Assembly: GCA_020696365.1 (NCBI GenBank)
Contig: JAEHCM010000004.1
Coordinates: 62,001-126,000, forward strand
Reading direction: 5' to 3'
Source of the DNA: Thermoplasmata archaeon
GTDB lineage: Archaea > Thermoplasmatota > Thermoplasmata > UBA10834
Length of the DNA: 64,000 bases
Shown one piece after another: positions 1 through 8,800 of the stretch (the stretch's first letter is position 1; the number at the start of each line of letters is the position of its first letter). The notes under the pieces are model-generated. The model was given only the letters and a program-made list of their open reading frames with translations, searched no databases and was not told the DNA's origin. A program made the translations under genes and the position numbers.

Positions 1-458
1 CTCATCACTTCCTTGGGAGCCGCTATCCTGACGAGCTCCAGCACCTCGACAATCTTCTTCTCCAGCTCCCCCTTCTCGTAGGTGTTCTGGTGGAGCGATA
101 TGACCTCACCCAGCTGGCTCCCGATCTTGAACACGGGGTCGAGGGCGGTGGACGCGTCCTGGAATATCATGGATATCATGGTCCCCCGGACCGAGCGCAT
201 CAAGTCAGGGTCCAGGGTCGTGAGCTCGCTGCCCTTGTACTTGATCGACCCGGCGGTTATCCGCCCAGGATGAGGCACGAGCCGGAGGATGGAGTACGCG
301 GTCATGCTCTTACCGCAGCCGGTCTCGCCGACGATGCCCACGGACTCATTCTCGTAGATGGTGAGGTCTATGCCGTCGAGGGCCGTCACGATACCCTCGC
401 GGAGGAAGAACTGGGTCCTCAGGCCCCGTATCTCCAGGACCGGCTTCTTCCCACTCAT
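1..458 (-). CDS. Peptide ABC importer ATP-binding subunit (OppD/DppD type), partial
   Basis: Nucleotide-binding subunit of an Opp/Dpp-type ABC importer, which would hydrolyse ATP on the cytoplasmic face to drive solute uptake. The visible N-terminal ~152 residues hold the Walker A motif GETGCGKS and the Q-loop IFQDASTALDP, both typical of OppD. The signature and Walker B motifs lie beyond the left edge, so the gene is cut at position 1. Its ATG at 458 overlaps the stop of the upstream permease gene (ATGA), which suggests translational coupling. It is the fourth gene of a minus-strand operon: binding protein, OppB, OppC, OppD. Family is certain from the motifs; the transported substrate (peptide, or another compound handled by this family) cannot be read from sequence. 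Confidence 0.93.
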   Translation of the reverse strand, partial: MSGKKPVLEIRGLRTQFFLREGIVTALDGIDLTIYENESVGIVGETGCGKSMTAYSILRLVPHPGRITAGSIKYKGSELTTLDPDLMRSVRGTMISMIFQDASTALDPVFKIGSQLGEVISLHQNTYEKGELEKKIVEVLELVRIAAPKEVM

Positions 459-1363
459 CCCCTCAGCCCCTTCATGCGTGGGTCCAGCACGTCCCGCAGG
501 CCGTCTCCAAGCAGATTGAAGCCCAAGATCGTCGAGACCATCGCGATCCCCGGAAATGTGGATGTCCAGGGAGCGTTGCCAAGGTACAGTATGCCGCTCG
601 ACAGCATCCAGCCCCAGCTTGGCGTGGGTGGCTTCGTGCCGACGCCGAGGAAGCTCAGGCTACTCTCGATCACAATCGCGTCGGCCACGCCTATGGACGC
701 CCATACGATCAGGGGGGCGATGCAGTTCGGGAGCACATGCATGAACATGAGCCTCCAGTGTCTGGCACCGAGCGCCCTGCTCGCCTCGACGAACTGCCTC
801 TCCCTCATCGAGAGCGCCTGCCCACGCATCAGCCTTGCGAACCCTGCCCAGTAGGATATGGAGATGGCGAGTATCACGTTCGTCAGGCCGGCGCCCAGGG
901 CCGCAGCGAAAGTGAGCGCAAGGAGAAACGGCGGGAAGGTCCAAAACAGGTCGATCGTGCCCGTTATTATGTAGTCGACCTTGCCACCGAAGTACCCAGC
1001 GGTCAGGCCGAGGACGATACCGATTATCATGGAAACGACAACTGCAACCGTGGCGACCGTGAGGGAGACTCTCGCACTCCAGACGACCCTGCTGAAGACA
1101 TCTCTCCCATTTTCGTCTGTGCCAAACCAGTTCTCAGACGAGGGAGGGAGGAGCTCCTGGCCGGATTCAATGCTGGTCGGGTCCGCAATCGGGAGCACAG
1201 GTGCGAGGAGGGCGATTGAGATTATGATCACTATGATTGTGAAACCAATCACGACCATCAGGTTCCTGCCGCCTCTTTCGAGGATGTCCGCGGTCGTCTG
1301 CCTGACCCCACCGGCCATCTTCCAGGTCAACAGCCGGTCGTTCAAAGCCTTCCTGAGCCTCAT
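455..1363 (-). CDS. Peptide ABC importer permease (OppC/DppC type)
   Basis: Inner-membrane permease of the same importer, 302 residues, normal for OppC/DppC. It has an N-terminal cytoplasmic stretch, TM1 near residues 34-57, and a cluster of further TM segments from about residue 100. The cytoplasmic EAA-like loop (EASRALGARHWRLMFMHVLPN region) is where the ATPase docks. The C-terminal LGDGLRDVLDPRMKG is a family hallmark of OppC. Start ATG at 1363 overlaps the stop of the OppB gene by 4 nt, and its own stop overlaps the OppD start by 4 nt. It forms the channel together with the OppB-like protein. Confidence 0.95.
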   Translation of the reverse strand: MRLRKALNDRLLTWKMAGGVRQTTADILERGGRNLMVVIGFTIIVIIISIALLAPVLPIADPTSIESGQELLPPSSENWFGTDENGRDVFSRVVWSARVSLTVATVAVVVSMIIGIVLGLTAGYFGGKVDYIITGTIDLFWTFPPFLLALTFAAALGAGLTNVILAISISYWAGFARLMRGQALSMRERQFVEASRALGARHWRLMFMHVLPNCIAPLIVWASIGVADAIVIESSLSFLGVGTKPPTPSWGWMLSSGILYLGNAPWTSTFPGIAMVSTILGFNLLGDGLRDVLDPRMKGLRG

Positions 1364-2301
1364 CCCAACCTCACCCGCGGGTCGACATATGCGTATAGTA
1401 TGTCAGCGACCAGATTCCCTGCGATCACGAAGAAGGCCAGTACCAGGATGCATCCCTGCACCACGGGGAAATCGCTGTTCGATATGGATGTGGTGATGAG
1501 CATCCCTATGCCTGGCCAAGAGAAGACCGTCTCGACGACGACTGACCCGCCAATGAACCAACCGATGTCCAGGCCTATGACGGTTATGACTGGGAGGATG
1601 GCGTTCTTCAGCGCGTGCTTGTATATTATCTCCCTCTCCGGGAGGCCCCGGGAGCGGAGCTGAGTGATGTAGTCCTGACGGATCACCTCCAGCATGCTTG
1701 ACCGCATCATCCTCGTTGTGAGCGCCGCGTTTCCTATGCCGAGGGTCATTGCCGGGAGTATGATACTACCGAAGCCTCCAGTGGTCCCCGCTATGTCGAG
1801 CCATCCGAGCTCCACCGCGAACAACAGCATCAACAGTATGCCGAGCCAGAACGAAGGCATAGCATAGGCGAGCAGTGTGAAGACCATGACGCCCCTGTCC
1901 CCGAGGGAGTTGTGCCTAAGGGCGGAGAATATTCCAAGGGGGATGCCGATCGAATAAGACATCGCCAGGCCTATGCCCATCAGCTCCAATGTCCTTGGCA
2001 ACCTCTGGACTATCAGGTCTGAGACATCGAGGTTCCTGGTCGCCGCGCCTATGGAGATCCCGAGGTCGCCGTGCACCAGCCGCCACAGGAACAACCCGTA
2101 CTGGACATACGCGGGCTCGTTCAAGCCATACTTGTCCCTAATGGCGTCCAGTTCCACCACAGACGCGTGAGGCGGCGCCAGGGCGATTATGGGATCCCCC
2201 GGGGTCAGGTACAACATCAGGAACACTATCAGAGTGGCCAGCAAAATGATTGGTATAGCCAGCAACATCTTCCTGATGACGTATGAGACGAGGTCGGCCA
2301 A
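1360..2301 (-). CDS. Peptide ABC importer permease (OppB/DppB type)
   Basis: Second permease of the importer, 313 residues. The N-terminal TM (ILLATLIVFLMLYLTPGDP) carries the P-G-DP motif seen in OppB/DppB proteins, and five more TM segments follow. The EAA-like loop is at RSRGLPEREIIYKHALKNA. The C-terminal YAYVDPRVRLG is also typical. The gene lies 127 nt downstream of the binding-protein gene on the same strand and overlaps OppC by 4 nt. The order binding protein-B-C-D is the usual one for this transporter class, so co-transcription is likely. Confidence 0.95.
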   Translation of the reverse strand: MADLVSYVIRKMLLAIPIILLATLIVFLMLYLTPGDPIIALAPPHASVVELDAIRDKYGLNEPAYVQYGLFLWRLVHGDLGISIGAATRNLDVSDLIVQRLPRTLELMGIGLAMSYSIGIPLGIFSALRHNSLGDRGVMVFTLLAYAMPSFWLGILLMLLFAVELGWLDIAGTTGGFGSIILPAMTLGIGNAALTTRMMRSSMLEVIRQDYITQLRSRGLPEREIIYKHALKNAILPVITVIGLDIGWFIGGSVVVETVFSWPGIGMLITTSISNSDFPVVQGCILVLAFFVIAGNLVADILYAYVDPRVRLG

Positions 2302-2428
2302 CTCACCCGCCCCCTTCGACCCGCAAGTCCGTCATTGACATCGCCTGATTCGCTCCGCGTTCCTGTCCCTTTGAGGCCCACGCTGTATTAAATCAGGAAA
2401 GGGTTTGAGGGTTTCAAGTACGCCAGAC

Positions 2429-4156
2429 CTACTTGTCTATGTCGACGTCCACTATGTTGATGACCTGTTCCTGACCGAGCGGGTTGACTGCCCAACCGGG
2501 GGCACCCTTGAACGTCACATAGTCGTGCACCGCGAATATCTGGTGCCAGAATATGAGCGGTGTCCAAGCAGCCTGATCCAGCAGTCTTATGTGCGCCGCG
2601 GTTGCGTTGTCCGAGAACTCCTTCTCGGTCTCAGCATAGGTCCAGTTGGTCACGTAGTCGTCGAACACCTCGTCGATATACCATCCAGTGTTGGACCCTC
2701 CAGCAGCCCACGTGCCGAAGTGCCAGTCCAGTATCTCAGCCCTTGGCCAGGAGTACCAGAACAGGATGGCTTCCTGGCTGCCTTCCGAGGCCATGTCTCT
2801 CAGCTGCGTCTCAGCGTACGGGGTTAGCTCGACGTGCACGCCGACCGCCTCGAACTGCGCCTGGACTATCTCGCCCATCTGGATGTCCTCGCCCTTGTTC
2901 GTGGTCCAGAGGTCGAGATACAACTCTCCCGAGGCGTTCTCGAGCCATACGTCGTCGTCTGTGTTCGTGAACCCAGCGGCTGCGAATAGGTCTTCGGCCA
3001 TGTCGACATCGTACGTGTAGTTGTACTCAGCCGGGACGTTCCTCGACTCGGGAGAAATCGGTGTGAGCAGGTTCACGCCCTCCTCTCCGATGCCGTGCCA
3101 GACCGTGCTGAGGATTTGGGCCCTGTCCACAGCGTAGCAGAAGGCCTTACGGAGCGTCGGGTTGTCCCAAGGGTCCTTCTGACAGTTGAATTCGACATGG
3201 TATGTGCCCTGACCCGGTCCCGTGATAACGGTGATGTCGGAATCGTCCTCATATGTCTGCACCTTGCTCGGAGGCACCTGCTGCAGGACGTCTATCGAAC
3301 CGCTCTCGAACCCAGCGAACCTCGTGGCCTGGTCCGTTACGATCCTATAGATTATCTTGTCTATGTTCGCGGGGCCTTTGTTCTCATACCACGAGAAACC
3401 CCAATCGTAGTCCGGGTTCTTGACGAGGGTGATGTGGTCTCCCGGGATCCACTCCTCGAGCATGTACGGCCCTGTTCCGACGACCTGTCCGCTGGCGGTG
3501 CCGTACAGGTCCAGGCCATCCTCCTCGAGCGCGTCCGGGCCCATCATCGAACCGTACAGGTGCGAGAGGTTGAACTCCAGGGCCACATCCGCCCATGTCA
3601 GGTTCAGGACCATGTTGTAGTCGTCCTTGCACCATATGCCAGCGTCGGGCCAGCCCGTCTTGTTCTCGCAGCCGTAAACGGCCCAGAACTCGTACTGGAC
3701 CCAGCTGTCGTCCTGGGCGTAGTAGTTGATGATCCTCTTCACCGCGTCCGTGTCGAACGGTAGCCCGTCATGGAACGTGACGCCCTGCCTCAACCGAATC
3801 TCGAAGGTCGGGTTTTCCGGGTCCGTCCGGTTCAGGTTCCACCACTCGGCAAGCCCGTCGGCGTAGTTGCCGTTCAAGTCCCTCGTGATGAGGGTCTCGT
3901 AGATTAAGCCGGGCGGACCATACATCGCGCTGGTTTTGGCAGGGTCCATGGCCTGTACGTCGGAGCTCATGGCTACGACCAGGACCTTCTCGTCACTCCT
4001 CTCACCTATCAGCCCGAACGCCCACGCCCCTGCGAAAGCAGCGACGATGAGTATAACGACGATCACGGCTGCGATCAACGCCCTGCTCCTCGGACGACCA
4101 GGTCGGGCCTTCGGCTGTGCGACTTCACTTCCAGACTCAGTTTCTGAACTCCCCAC
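2429..4156 (-). CDS. Family 5 extracellular solute-binding protein
   Basis: Substrate-binding protein of the importer (SBP_bac_5), 575 residues, acting on the outer face of the membrane. Residues 1-25 are cytoplasmic and rich in R/K/P. Residues ~26-50 (ALIAAVIVVILIVAAFAGAW) form one TM anchor. No lipobox is visible, so this is a membrane-anchored rather than a lipid-anchored binding protein. The rest matches the family: LRQGVTFHDGLPFDTDAV near residue 125 and GTGPYMLEEWIPGDHITLVKNPDY near residue 230. A TATA box at 4271-4280 heads the operon. The ligand may be an oligopeptide, but the family also binds nickel, sugars and glutathione. Confidence 0.95.
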   Translation of the reverse strand: MGSSETESGSEVAQPKARPGRPRSRALIAAVIVVILIVAAFAGAWAFGLIGERSDEKVLVVAMSSDVQAMDPAKTSAMYGPPGLIYETLITRDLNGNYADGLAEWWNLNRTDPENPTFEIRLRQGVTFHDGLPFDTDAVKRIINYYAQDDSWVQYEFWAVYGCENKTGWPDAGIWCKDDYNMVLNLTWADVALEFNLSHLYGSMMGPDALEEDGLDLYGTASGQVVGTGPYMLEEWIPGDHITLVKNPDYDWGFSWYENKGPANIDKIIYRIVTDQATRFAGFESGSIDVLQQVPPSKVQTYEDDSDITVITGPGQGTYHVEFNCQKDPWDNPTLRKAFCYAVDRAQILSTVWHGIGEEGVNLLTPISPESRNVPAEYNYTYDVDMAEDLFAAAGFTNTDDDVWLENASGELYLDLWTTNKGEDIQMGEIVQAQFEAVGVHVELTPYAETQLRDMASEGSQEAILFWYSWPRAEILDWHFGTWAAGGSNTGWYIDEVFDDYVTNWTYAETEKEFSDNATAAHIRLLDQAAWTPLIFWHQIFAVHDYVTFKGAPGWAVNPLGQEQVINIVDVDIDK

Positions 4157-4270
4157 GACATCTCCTCCAGATTGACCGGTGAGAATCAGTCACAAAGGCG
4201 CCAATGAACAGCCCAACGAACACCCGTGACCTATCTCCTCGGATTGACGGCATTCGAATCAGCCTACGCT

Positions 4271-4280
4271 ATATTTATAA
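4271..4280 (-). promoter_or_regulatory. TATA box for the peptide importer operon
   Basis: On the minus strand the sequence is TTATAAATAT inside GGTTATAAATATAGC. Transcription would begin about 25 nt downstream, near 4245, leaving a leader of ~90 nt before the binding-protein ATG at 4156. The rest of the 253-nt gap between 4157 and 4409 holds no gene. Confidence 0.6.
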
Positions 4281-4409
4281 CCCTGTAATGGCAGCCATCT
4301 AACGTGCCAATAATCGCTCCTAGATGTACAACTTGAGCGGCGCTGAACCTGGGGGCACTCCAGGGATGAAAATGGAAATCAATGAAGTGGTTTGTGAGTC
4401 AGGTTCAGA

Positions 4410-5660
4410 CTATTCGAAGCCCCAGTAGGTCTCCAGGAACGTCCACCAGCCCATGTTCGGGAATTCGTAGGTGATGTATATGTTGAATCCACCCCATTCC
4501 GAATCCGCATAGGCAACGGAGTACGAGTTGTGGCTTGCCGGGAACAATATACCCATGCCCTGGTACCCATACATCTCGCTGTTCTTGGTGATGCCCATTC
4601 CGAGCATCGCCTCCGCGTAAGCGTCCATGACTGCCTCGCACGACTTGTAGACCGCGCCGCCCGTCTTCACATTCTCCATGATCTGTTCCACGAAGGTCGG
4701 CATGTCGATCCAGCTTTCACCGCGCGCGCCCCAAGGCATGATGGATCTCAGCTGCGCGGCCTTGATGACACTCCCATAGGAGTCGATATCCTTCGCCAAG
4801 GCGTCGGCCATGGCCGATACCGCATCCCCGAGCGGGATGATCTTCGACATGTCGAATATGGACTGCGTCGTCATAATTTCGCTCTTGAACGGTGCCACGC
4901 TGAACAGGTTCGTGAACTCGTCGACGATGACCTTGCTCAGCTCGAGCGCGTCCATTTCCGGATTCAGGACTAGCCTCTCATGAATCTTGTCGTACGAGAA
5001 TCCGCGCCAGCCGATGTAGTTCTCGCTGGCCACAACATAGTCGACGCTGAGTCCCTTGGAAGCGTACTCGTAAAGGGTCTCCATCTGACCTATGGAGCAC
5101 TCGTCGCAGGCGATGATGTCGATGTGGTAGTCATCGAGGGCGGAAATCATCTCGTGGTGCGACAGCCAGTCCCAGTCGCTCCCCGGGTCACTGCCCTCCA
5201 GCGTCGTGTCCACGCCTACGCCGCCCGTTGGCGTGCCATGGTCCCAGAAGTACAGCAACATGTGCTCCGCCGGATAGTTGGTGTCGCTGTACTCAACGAA
5301 CCAAGTCAGAGTGTCCGGATCGCCCATGTTGACCTCGCCCAGGCTCTCGAGCTCCGCCAAATCGTTATCCTCGATGCAGTACAGATATGCGGGCTCATAC
5401 AACCTGTCGACCAATATCAGCACGTTCACTGAGTCGCTCGAGCCTCCGTCCTTGAGCTCCTGGAAATCCTCCTCAGTCAACGAGTCAAGGTCGTTGTCCG
5501 CGACAAGGTACACGAGCACGGACCACTCGGCGACCTGCCTTGTTTCATCATCTACACTCTCTGTAGACACGCCCTCCGTCTTCCCCGTCGTCATGCCCGC
5601 AAACAAAGACAGGACGAATACGGCGGACACAGAGACGCTGATTAGAACTTTCGATACCAC
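4410..5660 (-). CDS. Secreted clostripain-family (C11) cysteine peptidase
   Basis: Predicted extracellular cysteine endopeptidase, 416 residues. Residues 1-27 are a signal peptide (VLISVSVSAVFVLSLFAG core). The peptidase domain begins at WSVLVYLVADNDLD, the normal start of the C11 fold. The catalytic pair appears as His141 in LLYFWDHGT and Cys188 in IIACDECSIGQ, matching the WDHG and D-x-C patterns of clostripain relatives. The start is GTG at 5660, because no in-frame ATG exists; a GGGGGGTGA Shine-Dalgarno stretch lies about 18 nt upstream, which is a little far. A TATA box precedes it. Known C11 enzymes cut after Arg or Lys; whether this one does cannot be told. Confidence 0.9.
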   Translation of the reverse strand: MVSKVLISVSVSAVFVLSLFAGMTTGKTEGVSTESVDDETRQVAEWSVLVYLVADNDLDSLTEEDFQELKDGGSSDSVNVLILVDRLYEPAYLYCIEDNDLAELESLGEVNMGDPDTLTWFVEYSDTNYPAEHMLLYFWDHGTPTGGVGVDTTLEGSDPGSDWDWLSHHEMISALDDYHIDIIACDECSIGQMETLYEYASKGLSVDYVVASENYIGWRGFSYDKIHERLVLNPEMDALELSKVIVDEFTNLFSVAPFKSEIMTTQSIFDMSKIIPLGDAVSAMADALAKDIDSYGSVIKAAQLRSIMPWGARGESWIDMPTFVEQIMENVKTGGAVYKSCEAVMDAYAEAMLGMGITKNSEMYGYQGMGILFPASHNSYSVAYADSEWGGFNIYITYEFPNMGWWTFLETYWGFE

Positions 5661-5740
5661 ACATCGTTGTATACTCTCACCCCCCTAAGACTCGAGACGG
5701 TGAAATGCCGTCATCGCCTTTTACACTTTTGGTCTACTGA

Positions 5741-5750
5741 CTATATAAGC
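5741..5750 (-). promoter_or_regulatory. TATA box for the C11 peptidase gene
   Basis: Minus-strand GCTTATATAG, about 85 nt upstream of the GTG start. The predicted transcription start is near 5720. Nothing else is recognisable in the 161-nt gap apart from the strong purine-rich Shine-Dalgarno stretch near 5680. Confidence 0.5.
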
Positions 5751-5821
5751 TCGCGGACGCTCTGGTGCCTTCGAGCGGGGCCGGTTTCGAGCCTGTGCTG
5801 TTTCAGACCTAGTTTTGTCCG

Positions 5822-8800
5822 CTAGGCGGGGGGGGGCTCATCTCCAGGTGGTGGGAGCTGTTCCTCCGGCCAGGACGCAGATGCGTCGTCCCCCAACTGG
5901 GCACCCGGGGGCATTGCATCCTTGATGACGGGCCCGGATCCTCCGGCCTTCGCCCTCCTCCGGAGGCCGAACACCGCGGGCACCGCAATGGCGACCATTA
6001 TGACAATGATCAGGAGAAGCGTCCACAGATCCATCCCGAAGATCGTGGTTCCGGTGGCGCCCTCGACCTCGATGCTATTCACAGTCTCGTTATGGCCCGC
6101 GGCATCGGTCGAGTAGAACCCTACTGTGTGGTTCCCGCTGCCTTTGACCTCGAAGGCGCCCTCGTATACGATCCACTCACCGGCGTCTATGCGGTACATC
6201 GTGGCCACGACGCCGCTCGCGTTCTCGAAGACCGTAAGTGTCACAGTCGACCCGTCCAACAGAGCAGTGGTCACAGGAGCCGTGAGGTCCACCCGGAATT
6301 CGATGCTCTTGACGGAGTCCTCATGACCGGCGACATCGATGGAATAGTACTCGAGCGTGTGTGCGCCATCCTCTGAGATTTCGTAAGTGTCGCCGGACTG
6401 TTCCATCCAGTCGCCGCCGTCGAGCCTGCACATTATGACGGCAACGCCTGAGGTTTCGTCCTCCGAGGTGAAGGCCACCGTAGCCTCGCTGACCACCCAA
6501 TCGTTCAAGCCTATGGTGCCTTCGACGGACGCGGTTGTCTCCGGAGCCTCGGAGTCTATCATGACGGCCACTGACCGAACAGGTTCATCGTTGCCTGCAA
6601 CGTCGTCCGAATAGAACTCGACGGTGTGCACAGCGTCTCCTGTGACCGTGAAGGGCTCCGAGTACTCTGTCCACGCAGACCCGTCCACGCGGTAGTAGGT
6701 TGCATTGACTCCGCCTGTTCCGCCCGTGGCCGTGACGATCACCTCGACATCCGACACGAACCAGTCGGCCTCGCCCTCGTCTCCGTCAAGTTCGACAGTG
6801 GTCAAAGGCGGCTCCTCGGACAACACGAGGTCGCCGTATGTGTTCAGCGGGGGATCATCTTCCACGTCGTAATAGGCAGGCCATGAGCTGTAGCCACCCT
6901 CATCGTCGTACGCAGCGGGTATCCCCGCGAATCCGATCATATCGCCCGGTGAGGCCATGATCAGCGCCAACGGTACGCAGAACTCATACACTCTGTGGGC
7001 CGTGGAAGAGTCTGGGCTCGAGACGAACCCGACTGCCCCTCCGAGACCCTCGTGGTCCGAGTTAGTGTTATCGAACGGGAAGCAGTGCGGCGTCCAGTCC
7101 CAGAACCAGCTGTCGAATATGTAGTGGATGGAGTCGATACCGGCGCCGGCGGTGACCAGCGCGAACCTGTCCTCATGACCATCCGACAGTGTCTCGTCGT
7201 TACCTGTGTCGAACCCTATCTGTGCGCCGTCACCATCAGATTCGGTGACGTCGCCCACGGCGTCGACGAGAACGAACAGATGCGTCCCGTTGTTCAAGAC
7301 GTACATAGACGCTGCGATCTCGTTCACCCCATCTACCGCGATGAGATCAGCTGCCCCGGCGCCGAACCACTCGCCGGCTGTCACGACTCCGTCCACTGCG
7401 ACGGGTTCGTAAGCCCAACCGGATTCGATGGCAGGAATAGTGAGGTCGAAGTCGGCCCTCGCGTATGTGCCCCAAATGTCGTAAGTGTCGTAGTCCATCG
7501 CGTTCCGTTCATCGTCGAACAGCTCCAGCTCGATGTACCATGGGTCGGAGTTCGCGACCGCGATGCTCCAGCCGCTGAACCACAGCTTCACGACCTGAAC
7601 GCCCTCTTCGAGATACGCCTCGGCGATCGCCGCATCGGTGAAGACATCGAAGCCGTCGTACAAGGTGGCGAAAACGATGTAATCGCCCGCGACGCTGACC
7701 TCGACCGAGGCGTTCACGACGAGATGGTCGAACAGGCCGTCCGCGTCTGCGTCCACCGCGAAGTCGCTATACGGCGGCATGAACTCGGCTGGCGGTCCTG
7801 CAAAATCGTACCAGTAATAGTAATCCGTGTAGTGGGTGTCCGAGTCGAGGATCATACCATCGTCGTCCTCCACAGTCAGCTCGACCCTGAAGTTGTCGCT
7901 GACGCCGTTGTACTCGATGACCCAGCCGTCGAACGTGATCTCCGCCATGTTGTTCCCGACTATCATCGACTGCGTTACCGAGGCTGTCGCGAGATGGATG
8001 GCCCAGCTGTCGTACAGCTCCGCCCGTACAGTGTACTCGCCCCTCTCGGTGCAGTCGAGTTCGACCTCCACCACGAGGTAGTCGTAGTACGAGTCGCCAT
8101 CATAGTCGTAGGCGTAGTCATCGTGAGGCGGGTCGAACAGGACGCCGGCCTGGTCGAAGTCAGTCAGGTCGTAGTAGTCCGCGTAGTGGTAGTCGCTGTC
8201 GTACTCGAACGACGTCGCATGGTCGTACACGTACATATCGAGATACCAGTAGCCGCTGACGCCGTTCTCCCACAACGAATAGGAGTCGATCTCTATCTCT
8301 ACCGGGGTGATGGTGTCCGCCGGAAGGTATAGCTCGTACCAGTAGTAGTTGAAATACCCCCAGTCGTCCCAGACGTCGACGCCGAGATCGTAGTATCCGG
8401 CCGAGGACGCGTTCAAGTATAGCGTGAAGACGAGATAGTCGTATAGCGTGTCGCCGTCGTCGTCACGACCGCAGTCCTCATGAGGCGACTCGAAGAACGC
8501 GCCTATCGGGTCGAAGTCGTCGAGGTAGTAGTACGATGTGGAGAAGAAGCCGCTGTCGTAGTAGATCGAGCCGGTATCGTCGTAGAGGTACACGTCGAGA
8601 TAGAAGCATCCCTCCCCGCCGCTCGTCAGGAGGGCGTACGGGTCGATAATGATCTCGTACTCGAAGATGATGCCCTCCTCCACGTACACGACCTCCTCGA
8701 TGAAGTCCATCCAGTTGGAGTAGTAGTCGTATACAGTCGCCTCAATCTCGAAATACCCAGACGACACCGGGTCGATGTAAAGCGTTGCGACGACCTCGTT

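Noticed and set aside
6995-8332. 445-codon plus-strand open frame
   Set aside because: It is antisense to the repeat-bearing surface protein; its Val/Arg/Asp-rich, low-complexity translation mirrors the Asp/Tyr codons of the real gene and has no domain or Shine-Dalgarno.
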